Shown in pieces: positions 1 through 6,220 of a DNA stretch of 6,220 nt (position 1 is its first letter; each line of letters begins with the position of its first letter). The notes under the pieces are model-generated. The model was not told where the DNA came from, ran no database searches, and was given only the letters and a program-made list of their open reading frames with translations. Location of the stretch: NCBI GenBank assembly GCA_047638675.1, contig JBLIML010000229.1, forward strand, positions 1-6,220. Direction: 5' to 3'. Source of the stretch: WLWS01 sp047638675. GTDB lineage: Bacteria > Pseudomonadota > Gammaproteobacteria > Eutrophobiales > Eutrophobiaceae. A program made the translations under genes and the position numbers.

Positions 1-1
1 G

Positions 2-304
2 GAACTCATCAAGCAGCAACAGATCGAATTTAAGGATCTGGTACAGGAATGTAATCGTGATGAATTGGGTCAATGCGCAAAATTACTGGCCATGTACGTG
101 GCCATTTATAAGCAACGCTATGGTGATTTACCTCTGGATAAGCTGACTGATTTTTCTGAGTCATCTGAAGTCAATAAGGAAATGTCGAAAATTATTCAGG
201 ATGGTATCGAAGAGGCGTCTGAAATGTTGCGATTGGTACGCGATGATCAACGCCAGCAACAAAGATCGTCTTATTATTATCCAGCTGAGAACACGATAAA
301 CTGA
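2..304 (+). CDS. Hypothetical protein, C-terminal part only (5' end outside window)
   Basis: The frame is open from the first bases of the window to TGA at 302-304, giving about 100 residues. The true start therefore lies upstream, and the TTG at position 65 is probably an internal leucine codon rather than the start. The visible protein is hydrophilic and looks mostly helical, rich in Glu, Lys and Gln. It has one short mixed hydrophobic stretch (KLLAMYVAIY), no transmembrane segment and no Cys/His cluster. The tail is Gln/Arg-rich, followed by a run of three tyrosines. I do not recognise the family and assign no function. It converges on the beta-oxidation genes with only 34 bp between the two stop codons, so it is not part of their operon. 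Confidence is good that this is a real coding end and nil for its role. Confidence 0.6.
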   Translation, partial: ELIKQQQIEFKDLVQECNRDELGQCAKLLAMYVAIYKQRYGDLPLDKLTDFSESSEVNKEMSKIIQDGIEEASEMLRLVRDDQRQQQRSSYYYPAENTIN

Positions 305-338
305 TTTTTTTCAAAACCAGCCTAGTTATTCTTTTATC

Positions 339-2366
339 CTAACCTGTCATTCGAAAGTCAGGTTTGCGACCCTGTGTGAAAGCACTTATGCCCTCCTTCG
401 AAGCTGCAGTGCAGGCGCTGTCACCGAATGCTTCATAACCAATCTCTAATGCCGCACTAAATGAATCTGCCCTGGCGGCCTCAACTATCGCTTTACACAT
501 TATATCAATGACAGCGGGACTCAGAGCCTGCCCTTGCGCGCTCAAAGGTTCATTTATTTCTCTTATTATGGGCGAAATACTAAGGGCTTCGTCCCTGATT
601 TTATGCTGTTTTTCTGAAAGATCTTTTGCGAGCCAAACACCGGCAGGAATCAGATTCATATGTTTATCAACGAGAGTATTTATCATGCCGAGATCAGCTG
701 CTCGCTCTACATTAAGTTTCTCTGCCTTCATTAACATTTGATGAAAGACCGTCGATGCATCAGGCCAGCGACGATAAGGCACGACTAGACCACCAATTCC
801 GGGCACAATTCCCAGCGTGATCTCGGGAAATTGCATCCAGGCGTCCTTTATCGACACAATACCGTGGCAACGAAGCGCCAGCTCAAGCCCTCCTCCCAAT
901 GCCATACCATTCAGAGCCGCAACGACGGGCTTCTTTGATGTGTCCAGATAATTTAATAAGCGAGAACAGGTACGGGCATAGTCGATAGATTGTGTTTTAT
1001 CTCCAAGCATTGACGGAAATCTACCGATATCAGCGCCAGCACTAAACGAACGGATACCGTACCCACTGATCACAAAGCCGCTAACCTCGGGATCATTTTC
1101 AAAATGCTTCAGGATCTCAAGTATTTCATCGTTCATTTCATCATGAAGCGCATTCAGCGCATCCGGTCTTCGTAAAGTAATGATCTTTACGCCATCCAGT
1201 TCATCCAAAAGCGTAAACCGTCGAACCTTTGTGTAACTTGAAATTGTTTGTTTTGGCAGTGGCATGCCAGGTTTGGTAAGGGCAAACTTATTCAGTATGC
1301 GTGTGCACTCCTCATCACCAATTTCACGCATTAACTCCAATGGCCCCTGTTTAAAAGCGAAGGCGAGTCGGCATCCAAGATCCAGGTCCTCTGCATTTCC
1401 GATATCTCTATCCAGTATGTCAACACTCTGCGAAAACAGAATACCCAACATACGATCCTTAATCTCCTGCTCCAGTGAAGAATCGACATCGACTTTTTCA
1501 CCGGGTTTAATAGTGTCCCAGGTTCCAGCAGTTTCAAATATCTCCGCCGGCGCATAGTGCGCTCCTTCAATTTCCGCCTGCAATGCGTTAGTTTCGACGA
1601 TAATTGGATTGCCATTGGCAAGATTTAGCACGAAAAAAGGTCCTGCATGAACATATTGGCTACAAACAAAATCAATCTGCGCAGGCGTTGCTTTATCCAG
1701 CAACAAGGCCGCTTCGTTACACCAGTTATCGAAAACTCTATCCAACATAAAGCAAACCTTGTCACGCGTTATGATAGGCATTTTATCAGTGACATAAAAT
1801 AACCAGCGCAAATACTGGATCATAAAACCATCAGCTTTCTCCCAATCAACAACTTCAACAGCAGGATTACGAAAAGCGGGTGCGAAAAAATGTGTCACTG
1901 TGGCTCTTTGCGGATGTTGTAAATGTGAAAACAATCTTTCTGCGGGAATTGAACTGGTGTTTGATGTAATCATCGCTGTATTACTAACGATGTCCTCAAC
2001 CTGTGAAAAAATCTTACACTTTAGCTCGATATCTTCACTTGCGGCCTCTATCACCCAATCGCAATAGGCCAGCGCGTGATAGTCTGTTGACGTAAGAATA
2101 TTTTTTTGTACCTTATCAGCTTGTTCATCGCTAAGCTTACCCAGGCTACGCCCCTTTTCTGCATAAGCGCAGATACGATCTACAGCGCTATCCAGCGCGG
2201 CCTCATTAATATCAATCAACACCAGTTTCAAATCAGGAATGCTGCTCTTTAGATAATAAGCGATATCCGGCCCGATAGTGCCAGCACCAATGATACCCAA
2301 CCACTTTGGCATCTCACGTGTAGGTTGAATGAGAATGGGATTGTTAAATTTTTTTCTTTTTATCAT
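339..2366 (-). CDS. Bifunctional 3-hydroxyacyl-CoA dehydrogenase / enoyl-CoA hydratase (dehydrogenase domain first)
   Basis: This 675-residue cytoplasmic enzyme should hydrate 2-enoyl-CoA and oxidise the resulting 3-hydroxyacyl-CoA with NAD. Residues about 20-200 form the NAD-binding domain with GAGTIG at 27-32; dehydrogenase C-terminal repeats span about 201-300 and 301-360. Expected catalytic positions S138, H159 and E171 are present, but HFFNP reads HFFAP (A162) and the usual Asn of VNR is D209. From about 380 a crotonase domain follows, with an oxyanion-hole motif FSAGAD (440-445), GGGLELAL holding E494, and FPEITLG holding E514. Both hydratase glutamates are kept at the usual 20-residue spacing. 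The domain order is opposite to FadB; such reversed fusions are known, for example the archaeal crotonyl-CoA hydratase/3-hydroxybutyryl-CoA dehydrogenase. The chosen ATG follows an in-frame TGA and has only a weak ribosome binding site. Met19, just before the nucleotide-binding motif, is an alternative start. Domain assignment is firm; substrate is unknown. Confidence 0.93.
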   Translation of the reverse strand: MIKRKKFNNPILIQPTREMPKWLGIIGAGTIGPDIAYYLKSSIPDLKLVLIDINEAALDSAVDRICAYAEKGRSLGKLSDEQADKVQKNILTSTDYHALAYCDWVIEAASEDIELKCKIFSQVEDIVSNTAMITSNTSSIPAERLFSHLQHPQRATVTHFFAPAFRNPAVEVVDWEKADGFMIQYLRWLFYVTDKMPIITRDKVCFMLDRVFDNWCNEAALLLDKATPAQIDFVCSQYVHAGPFFVLNLANGNPIIVETNALQAEIEGAHYAPAEIFETAGTWDTIKPGEKVDVDSSLEQEIKDRMLGILFSQSVDILDRDIGNAEDLDLGCRLAFAFKQGPLELMREIGDEECTRILNKFALTKPGMPLPKQTISSYTKVRRFTLLDELDGVKIITLRRPDALNALHDEMNDEILEILKHFENDPEVSGFVISGYGIRSFSAGADIGRFPSMLGDKTQSIDYARTCSRLLNYLDTSKKPVVAALNGMALGGGLELALRCHGIVSIKDAWMQFPEITLGIVPGIGGLVVPYRRWPDASTVFHQMLMKAEKLNVERAADLGMINTLVDKHMNLIPAGVWLAKDLSEKQHKIRDEALSISPIIREINEPLSAQGQALSPAVIDIMCKAIVEAARADSFSAALEIGYEAFGDSACTAASKEGISAFTQGRKPDFRMTG

Positions 2367-2499
2367 TCTATGTTTTCAATGTGGACCTGAGGTTTCAATC
2401 TACGAGGATTGATTTTTTTAATTTCCTTTATCTTATGAACAAGTGATTTTGTTGATTGCTGCGGCGTTAATTCACTTTCGATCAGCTTATCTCTCTTAG
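2367..2499. other. 133-bp AT-rich spacer between ligase and dehydrogenase/hydratase genes
   Basis: This is the only sizeable spacer in the gene run besides the mobile-element region. I see no clear terminator hairpin, no convincing -35/-10 pair and no good Shine-Dalgarno site close to the downstream ATG at 2366. On the minus strand one frame stays open right across it, from 2515 to a TGA at 2363-2365 that overlaps the downstream ATG as ATGA, but that frame has no ATG or GTG start. Whether the downstream gene is co-transcribed with the ligase or has its own promoter here cannot be decided from the sequence. Confidence 0.5.
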
Positions 2500-4038
2500 C
2501 TAATGTAACTGGATGTTAGCTAAAGCTGTCAGTTCGACTTTGTCTACTTTACCCACAGCCGTTTTCGGCAACACCTCGACCACGCGGAATTCATCCGGCA
2601 CCTTATAAAGTGCAAGATGCTCTTTGCAGTATTCCTTTAAGTCTTCATCGCCAATCGCTTCGCTACCATTATGCACCACAAAGGCAACTGGCAATTCGCC
2701 CCTGTATTCATCCTGTTTCCCAACGACTGCGGCTTCCTTGATTGCCGGGTGTAGAAATAACACCTCTTCGATTTCTCGAGGAAAAACGTTATAACCAGAA
2801 ACCAGAATCATTTCTTTTTTGCGTGCCGTGATGAATAAATAGCCATCATCATCCAGATAGCCTATATCACTTGTGTAAAGCCAGCCATCACGCAAAGCTT
2901 CCGCTGTTTCATTCGGAAGATTCCGATAACCACTCATAACCTGCGGTCCTTTTATGCGAATTTCACCATTCTCATTTGCCGCCAGGACATCATTACCATT
3001 ATCCAGCGACACTATTTGGATTTCTGTGTCAGGCAAAGCGATACCTACAGAACCTGCTTTACGCATCCGATCAGAAGGATTGAATGAAATAACCGGACCC
3101 GATTCAGTTTGCCCGTAACCTTCCATGATGGGCGTCCCTGTCGTCGCCTCCCATTTTTCCAGTAGTTCAGCCGGTAGCGGCGCAGAGCCTGAATTGGAAA
3201 GCCTTAAAGAAGAAAAATCAGTGCGTTCAAAACCATTATAATTCATCAGTCCCGTAAACAGTGTCGGACTACCCGCGAAGATTGTTATTTTTTCTTCAGC
3301 AAAAGTATTCAGTACCACATCAGGCTGGTAGCGAGGCACGATAACCATCGTGCCTCTACAGTTCACCATGTTATACAAACATACACTCCGGGCGTAGCAG
3401 TGAAATAAGGGCATGACACAGAGGTTACGCTCAACATCCATTTCCGGTTTTTGCATAACGGCAGCCTGATGTAGGTTCCCGGCAATTGAGGCATGGCTGA
3501 GATTAGCACCTTTCGCACGTCCGGTAGTCCCACCGGTAAACTGTAATATGGCGAGATCGTCTTTGCCCGGCAAAACAGATGGTAGGCTTAAGTTCTCTTT
3601 ATTAATCCATTCCGTGAGACATTTGCCCTTTTCATCGTCTATATATAGTTGAACTGCAATATTCAATTCCTTTGCCAGTTTCTCCACACAATCCTTATTA
3701 CTGGCGTCGTATAAAATAACTTTTACTTCGGCGTCTTTGAGCATCGGACGTAGTTCATGCTCTGTATACATCGGGTTCATGGGAACAATTTGGGCACGCG
3801 CCATTTGTGCTGCAAACATGGCAATACATATGTTTATTGAATTGCCCATCACTAGTGCGACACGTTCATGCGCTACATCAAGCTGAGCTAGTTCATCATG
3901 AAAACCGATCACACAATTCAAGTACGCCTGATAATTCAAACGCTCACCAAGACACGCCAGCGCTTCGCGTTCCGGGGATTTTTCCGCAGCATCAATCAGC
4001 ATATGCACAACGGTGGGAAAAAGTTGTTGTGTTGACAT
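2500..4038 (-). CDS. AMP-forming acyl-CoA synthetase (fatty-acid-CoA ligase type)
   Basis: This 512-residue enzyme of the ANL (adenylate-forming) superfamily should activate a carboxylic acid with ATP to an acyl-AMP and then to the CoA thioester, the entry step for the neighbouring beta-oxidation enzymes. The motifs appear in order: phosphate-binding loop FTGGTTGRAKG (167-177), MPLFHCYA (209-216), the Gly-rich segment SNSGSAPLP (281-289), EGYGQTE (306-312), YTSDIG with D391, the hinge region ARKKEMI (405-411) followed by SGYNVFP (414-420), and C-terminal PKTAVGKVDK with the expected catalytic Lys497. All key residues look intact and the length is normal for the family. No signal peptide or membrane segment is evident. 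I chose the ATG at 4038 over the TTG three bases upstream because GGGTGAG lies 7 nt before it. It begins 3 nt after the thiolase stop, so the two are almost certainly co-transcribed. Chain-length or aromatic specificity cannot be told. Confidence 0.94.
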   Translation of the reverse strand: MSTQQLFPTVVHMLIDAAEKSPEREALACLGERLNYQAYLNCVIGFHDELAQLDVAHERVALVMGNSINICIAMFAAQMARAQIVPMNPMYTEHELRPMLKDAEVKVILYDASNKDCVEKLAKELNIAVQLYIDDEKGKCLTEWINKENLSLPSVLPGKDDLAILQFTGGTTGRAKGANLSHASIAGNLHQAAVMQKPEMDVERNLCVMPLFHCYARSVCLYNMVNCRGTMVIVPRYQPDVVLNTFAEEKITIFAGSPTLFTGLMNYNGFERTDFSSLRLSNSGSAPLPAELLEKWEATTGTPIMEGYGQTESGPVISFNPSDRMRKAGSVGIALPDTEIQIVSLDNGNDVLAANENGEIRIKGPQVMSGYRNLPNETAEALRDGWLYTSDIGYLDDDGYLFITARKKEMILVSGYNVFPREIEEVLFLHPAIKEAAVVGKQDEYRGELPVAFVVHNGSEAIGDEDLKEYCKEHLALYKVPDEFRVVEVLPKTAVGKVDKVELTALANIQLH

Positions 4039-4041
4039 CAA

Positions 4042-5244
4042 TTAACTCACCCGAATCACCACGGCCATCGCTGTGTCGCCAGCAGCACAGCCCTGAAAAA
4101 GTCCATACCCTCCCCCTTTTATTACCAACTCTTCAATTAATTCAATAATAGATCGCATGCCAGTTGGCCCCTGGGGATGTCCCCATATCAGGGAACACCC
4201 ATAATTATTCATACTCATGACATCGACTCCCATCTCCCGCGAAAAGATAATATCATTCACGGCAAAGGGATTATGGGATTTAATTGCCGTAATGTCTTCA
4301 ATACTGATATTCGCCGCTTGCAAGGCACGCTTTGTGGCGGGAACAGGCGCTGAGGGCATGTAAGCCATGTCCACTCTTGACTGACCAAAGGATTCAATGC
4401 TGATCTTTATTTCGGGCTTGGTAGACAGTTCCTTCGCTTTATCCGGCGTGGTAATCACCATGCCAGCAGATCCATCGGCCGGGTGAGTTTGGCCGCCAAA
4501 AGTAACGGTGCCCCCCTCTTTAACCGGTTTTAATTTTGCGAGGCCAGCAGCGGTCGATTCAGTGACTCCCTCGTCCCCGTGCAATGTTGTTAGTGTTTTC
4601 CGATAACGCGAATCAGGGACATCGAAGGGCAATGACATGTAGCGTTGTTGAAAATTTTTGTCGCCCTCCATTTTAATGGCATCCTGGTACTGTTGATAAC
4701 GCCGTAATACAAGCTCATGTTGTTCCTGCGTTGAGATTTTCCATTTCTCAGCACAATTTTCTGCTGTGGTCGTCATATCACAATGTGCATAAGGATCCCC
4801 GGCAAAATTGTCCATGACCCAGTCTTCGGCTCGTCCCGTGCCTCCCGGCCCGTTGGGATTGGGATAATATAGATGTGGTCCGTTGGATATACGATCTGCA
4901 CATATTGTTAAAACGCAACTGGCCGCCTGCATTTGTATTTCAGCATAGGCAGTTGCCATCACTCTTGCACTCGTTGCACAAGCCTGTGAGATTGTGGGTC
5001 CACCCACATGCCCTGCGCCCATCATTCCCGTTAACCAGGGCAAACCATAGAAACAGGCTCGCTGTGGCACTGACATGCCCAACACACCGTAATCGAAAAC
5101 ATCCAGGGGAATATTTTTACTCGCTAAGGTTTGCCTACCCACATGCGCGGCAAATTCAATGCTGTGCAGATGAGCCATACTTCCCTGCCATTTTGAAAAT
5201 GGCGTTGACCAGTAGGCTCCGTAGGGGATACAAATCTCACTCAT
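4042..5244 (-). CDS. Thiolase-family 3-ketoacyl-CoA thiolase / acetyl-CoA acetyltransferase
   Basis: This 400-residue thiolase is close to the usual length of about 390-400. It should split 3-ketoacyl-CoA with free CoA into acetyl-CoA (or another short acyl-CoA) and a shortened acyl-CoA. The nucleophilic Cys is C89 in SQACATSA, at the same number as in classical bacterial thiolases. MTTTAENCAEKW (157-168) matches the conserved MG-TAE-VA region. The general-base His is H356 in WGHPQGPTG, and the second active Cys is C386 in GCAAGD, at the standard 30-residue spacing. The fourth motif is HNPF (324-327) rather than NEAF, closer to the HDxF of SCP2-type thiolases. The N-terminus keeps a TPF-K-G signature (14-21) in an otherwise divergent context. 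The ATG at 5244 follows an in-frame TAA, and its ribosome binding site is weak (AAGAAA). It lies directly upstream of the ligase gene, and a mobile element sits just before it. Direction and substrate in vivo are inferred from the neighbours. Confidence 0.92.
   Translation of the reverse strand: MSEICIPYGAYWSTPFSKWQGSMAHLHSIEFAAHVGRQTLASKNIPLDVFDYGVLGMSVPQRACFYGLPWLTGMMGAGHVGGPTISQACATSARVMATAYAEIQMQAASCVLTICADRISNGPHLYYPNPNGPGGTGRAEDWVMDNFAGDPYAHCDMTTTAENCAEKWKISTQEQHELVLRRYQQYQDAIKMEGDKNFQQRYMSLPFDVPDSRYRKTLTTLHGDEGVTESTAAGLAKLKPVKEGGTVTFGGQTHPADGSAGMVITTPDKAKELSTKPEIKISIESFGQSRVDMAYMPSAPVPATKRALQAANISIEDITAIKSHNPFAVNDIIFSREMGVDVMSMNNYGCSLIWGHPQGPTGMRSIIELIEELVIKGGGYGLFQGCAAGDTAMAVVIRVS
4046..4052 (-). 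promoter_or_regulatory. Ribosome binding site of the acyl-CoA ligase gene
   Basis: The minus strand reads GGGTGAG here, inside the last codons of the thiolase gene and 7 nt upstream of the ATG at 4036-4038. It is only 4 nt from the TTG at 4039-4041, so it favours the ATG as the start. Its position within the upstream coding region suggests translational coupling of thiolase and ligase. Confidence 0.6.
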
Positions 5245-5263
5245 ATTTTCTTATTATCCATTG

Positions 5264-5286
5264 CTAGGAGACGGTCCGAGAATAGA
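5264..5286 (+). repeat. Terminal inverted repeat, left end
   Basis: This 23-nt end begins CTAGGAGACGG and runs inward to GAGAATAGA. It matches the reverse complement of 5408-5430 at 21 of 23 positions; the two differences are at its 8th and 10th bases. TTG precedes it. Confidence 0.8.
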
Positions 5287-5407
5287 AACCGTCGCGAGGG
5301 AAAGCCATTTTGAGTCCATTTTTTCGATCATTTGAGGCCAATAGTGGTGACTATTTAACGAAAATGAGCGGGAAAATGGGCCAAAATAGCTTTTCCGCAG
5401 TAGCTTA

Positions 5408-5430
5408 TCTATTCTCGGACAGCCTCCTAG
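5408..5430 (-). repeat. Terminal inverted repeat, right end
   Basis: Read inward on the minus strand it begins CTAGGAGGCTG and continues to GAGAATAGA, mirroring the left end. TTG follows it at 5431-5433, and the stop codon of the acyl-CoA dehydrogenase gene lies only 8 nt outside it, so the insertion did not truncate that gene visibly. Confidence 0.8.
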
Positions 5431-5438
5431 TTGCCCTT

Positions 5439-6220
5439 TCACCAATCTAGTAGTGTCTCACTATTTATAGAATCCAGTAATTTGGATCCCGATCGAATAT
5501 TTTGCTGTAAAGAGGAAGCTTTTAACACCAGATCATTTATATAAAATTTCGCATAATCCAGTTTCTCTCTTTCGTCTTTATTCTCCATTGCAGCTGATGC
5601 AATGCGTAGCCACATCCAGCCACCCGCGACCAAACCCAGCAGCTGCAGGTAGCTTGTAGCTCCCGCTTCAGCATCGCGATTAAGCCTTTGATTTTCAAGC
5701 AGATAATGTGAACAATTTTGTAAAATCAATAAAGCTTCTGCTAAGGCAATTCGAATGCTATCCAATTCAGAGCAGTTTTCACAGCGAAGTATATCTGCAT
5801 CAATACGCTTTACTAATAATTGATATCGCCTACCTGAATCTTTGATCAACTTACGCAGCACCAGATCCATCGCCTGGATACCATTACTGCCTTCATAGAT
5901 AGCCGCCACACGTACATCACGCGCATGTTGTTCAACACCGGCATCAGAAACATATCCATGGCCTCCCAATATTTGAATGGCCATATTTGACACCTCGAAA
6001 CCGGTTTCTGATCCACAAGCCTTGCATACCGGCAGTAGAAATTCGGCGAGATATCGGGCCTCCGTTCGTTGCTCTTCTGTTTCTGCGAAACGAGATAGAT
6101 CCAGATTGCAAGCTGTCTCGTATACTAATGCACGCATCGCCGTCGTACGGCAACGCATCATCATTAGCATACGGCGAATATCGGCATGTTCAATAATCGC
6201 AATCGGTGGCTGCCCAGGGG
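5439..6220 (-). CDS. Acyl-CoA dehydrogenase, C-terminal part (5' end outside window)
   Basis: The frame is open to the right window edge, giving the last 259 residues, and the ATG at 6170 is internal. The first residues read PPIAIIEHADIRRM, a typical mid-protein segment of the long (about 590-residue) acyl-CoA dehydrogenases. Next come the FAD/substrate helices, the GGHGYV motif, and RDVRVAAIYEGSNGIQ, whose Glu (codon 5892-5894) is the expected catalytic base that removes the alpha proton. After this, a helical extension of about 140 residues with a GGWMWLR segment matches the C-terminal domain found in DmdC-like and similar long dehydrogenases. The enzyme would use FAD to form the 2,3-enoyl-CoA that feeds the downstream hydratase, passing electrons to an electron-transfer flavoprotein not encoded here. 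The C-terminus looks complete. About 310 N-terminal residues are missing from view (estimated from family length). Family assignment is firm; substrate is unknown. Confidence 0.92.
   Translation of the reverse strand, partial: PGQPPIAIIEHADIRRMLMMMRCRTTAMRALVYETACNLDLSRFAETEEQRTEARYLAEFLLPVCKACGSETGFEVSNMAIQILGGHGYVSDAGVEQHARDVRVAAIYEGSNGIQAMDLVLRKLIKDSGRRYQLLVKRIDADILRCENCSELDSIRIALAEALLILQNCSHYLLENQRLNRDAEAGATSYLQLLGLVAGGWMWLRIASAAMENKDEREKLDYAKFYINDLVLKASSLQQNIRSGSKLLDSINSETLLDW

Larger units (their letters stand above)
5264..5430. mobile_element. MITE-like 167-bp palindromic element in the operon spacer
   Basis: The first and last 23 nt are inverted copies with 21/23 identities, sharing the core GTCCGAGAATAGA. 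Both outer ends carry CTAG, and TTG lies on each side (5261-5263 and 5431-5433), so the target duplication may be CTAG or TTG. Inside the ends the similarity continues. Over the outer 69 nt or so I count 55 matches between one arm and the reverse complement of the other, with a single 1-nt gap. The centre is ATAGT-GGTG-ACTAT (5341-5354). There is no transposase gene and no credible reading frame. These are hallmarks of a miniature inverted-repeat transposable element mobilised by a transposase encoded elsewhere. A fixed RNA hairpin with a regulatory role is the alternative. It fills most of the spacer between acyl-CoA dehydrogenase and thiolase and would fold into a long stem-loop in their shared transcript. 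Confidence 0.75.

Noticed and set aside
305..338. Possible bidirectional terminator in the 34-bp convergent gap
   Set aside because: There is a T-run right after the plus-strand stop, but no stem of useful length precedes it; the only pairing seen is a 3-bp AAC/GTT match.
2367..2420. Possible promoter TTGAAA with 17-nt spacing to AAACAT before the dehydrogenase/hydratase gene
   Set aside because: The -10 candidate matches the consensus at only 3 of 6 positions and almost touches the start codon, leaving no room for a leader with a ribosome binding site.
3807..4148. Plus-strand open frame opposite the ligase and thiolase genes
   Set aside because: It is antisense to two genes with intact family motifs, and its translation is low-complexity His/Leu/Pro-rich with no family features. 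The plus-strand frames at 508-741, 1264-1557, 4875-5267 and 5987-6196 were rejected for the same reason.
5254..5445. 63-codon minus-strand open frame running through the palindromic element
   Set aside because: It lies almost wholly within the element's palindrome, overlaps the end of the acyl-CoA dehydrogenase gene, has no recognisable domain, and is best explained as a chance frame.
5451..5463. Perfect small hairpin TAGTG-TCT-CACTA near the end of the acyl-CoA dehydrogenase gene
   Set aside because: The stem is only 5 bp, it lies inside the coding region, and no T-run follows on the minus strand. It is expected by chance at this length.
2500..6220. DMSP demethylation (DmdB-DmdC-DmdD) operon
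   Set aside because: The acyl-CoA dehydrogenase has a DmdC-like C-terminal domain and a ligase is nearby. However, a thiolase and a 3-hydroxyacyl-CoA dehydrogenase domain are present and there is no separate DmdD-type hydratase, so general beta-oxidation fits better.

Overview
The window comes from a bacterial chromosome of moderate GC. It is most likely a proteobacterium, judging by the style of the fatty-acid enzymes and the compact gene packing; this is an inference and I cannot name a genus. About 95% of it is coding or mobile-element sequence, and no gene-free stretch exceeds 300 bases.

Layout from left to right: (1) the 3' end of an unrecognised plus-strand gene (2-304); (2) a 34-bp convergent gap; (3) minus-strand genes read from right to left. 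These are the C-terminal 259 residues of an acyl-CoA dehydrogenase (5439 to beyond 6220), a thiolase (4042-5244), an AMP-forming acyl-CoA ligase (2500-4038), and a two-domain 3-hydroxyacyl-CoA dehydrogenase/enoyl-CoA hydratase (339-2366). Thiolase and ligase are separated by only 3 nt. A 133-bp spacer lies between ligase and dehydrogenase/hydratase, and a 194-bp spacer lies between acyl-CoA dehydrogenase and thiolase.

Together the four enzymes make a complete beta-oxidation turn. The ligase activates a carboxylic acid to its CoA ester, the dehydrogenase makes the 2,3-double bond, the fusion protein hydrates it and oxidises the 3-hydroxyl, and the thiolase cleaves the product with CoA. The chemistry is familiar, but the enzymes are not the textbook FadB/FadA types. 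The bifunctional protein has its domains in the reverse order to FadB and carries two substitutions in its dehydrogenase active site. The thiolase has HNPF where biosynthetic and FadA-type thiolases have NEAF. The natural substrate cannot be read from the sequence.

The main non-coding feature is a 167-bp element (5264-5430) that fills most of the spacer before the thiolase. Its two 23-nt ends are inverted copies of each other (21/23 identical), each outer end carries CTAG, and TTG flanks both sides. The interior is also an imperfect palindrome down to a 4-nt loop. It looks like a MITE, a small non-autonomous transposon derivative, inserted inside the operon 19 nt upstream of the thiolase start codon. 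No RNA gene, CRISPR array, origin, riboswitch or convincing promoter or terminator was seen.
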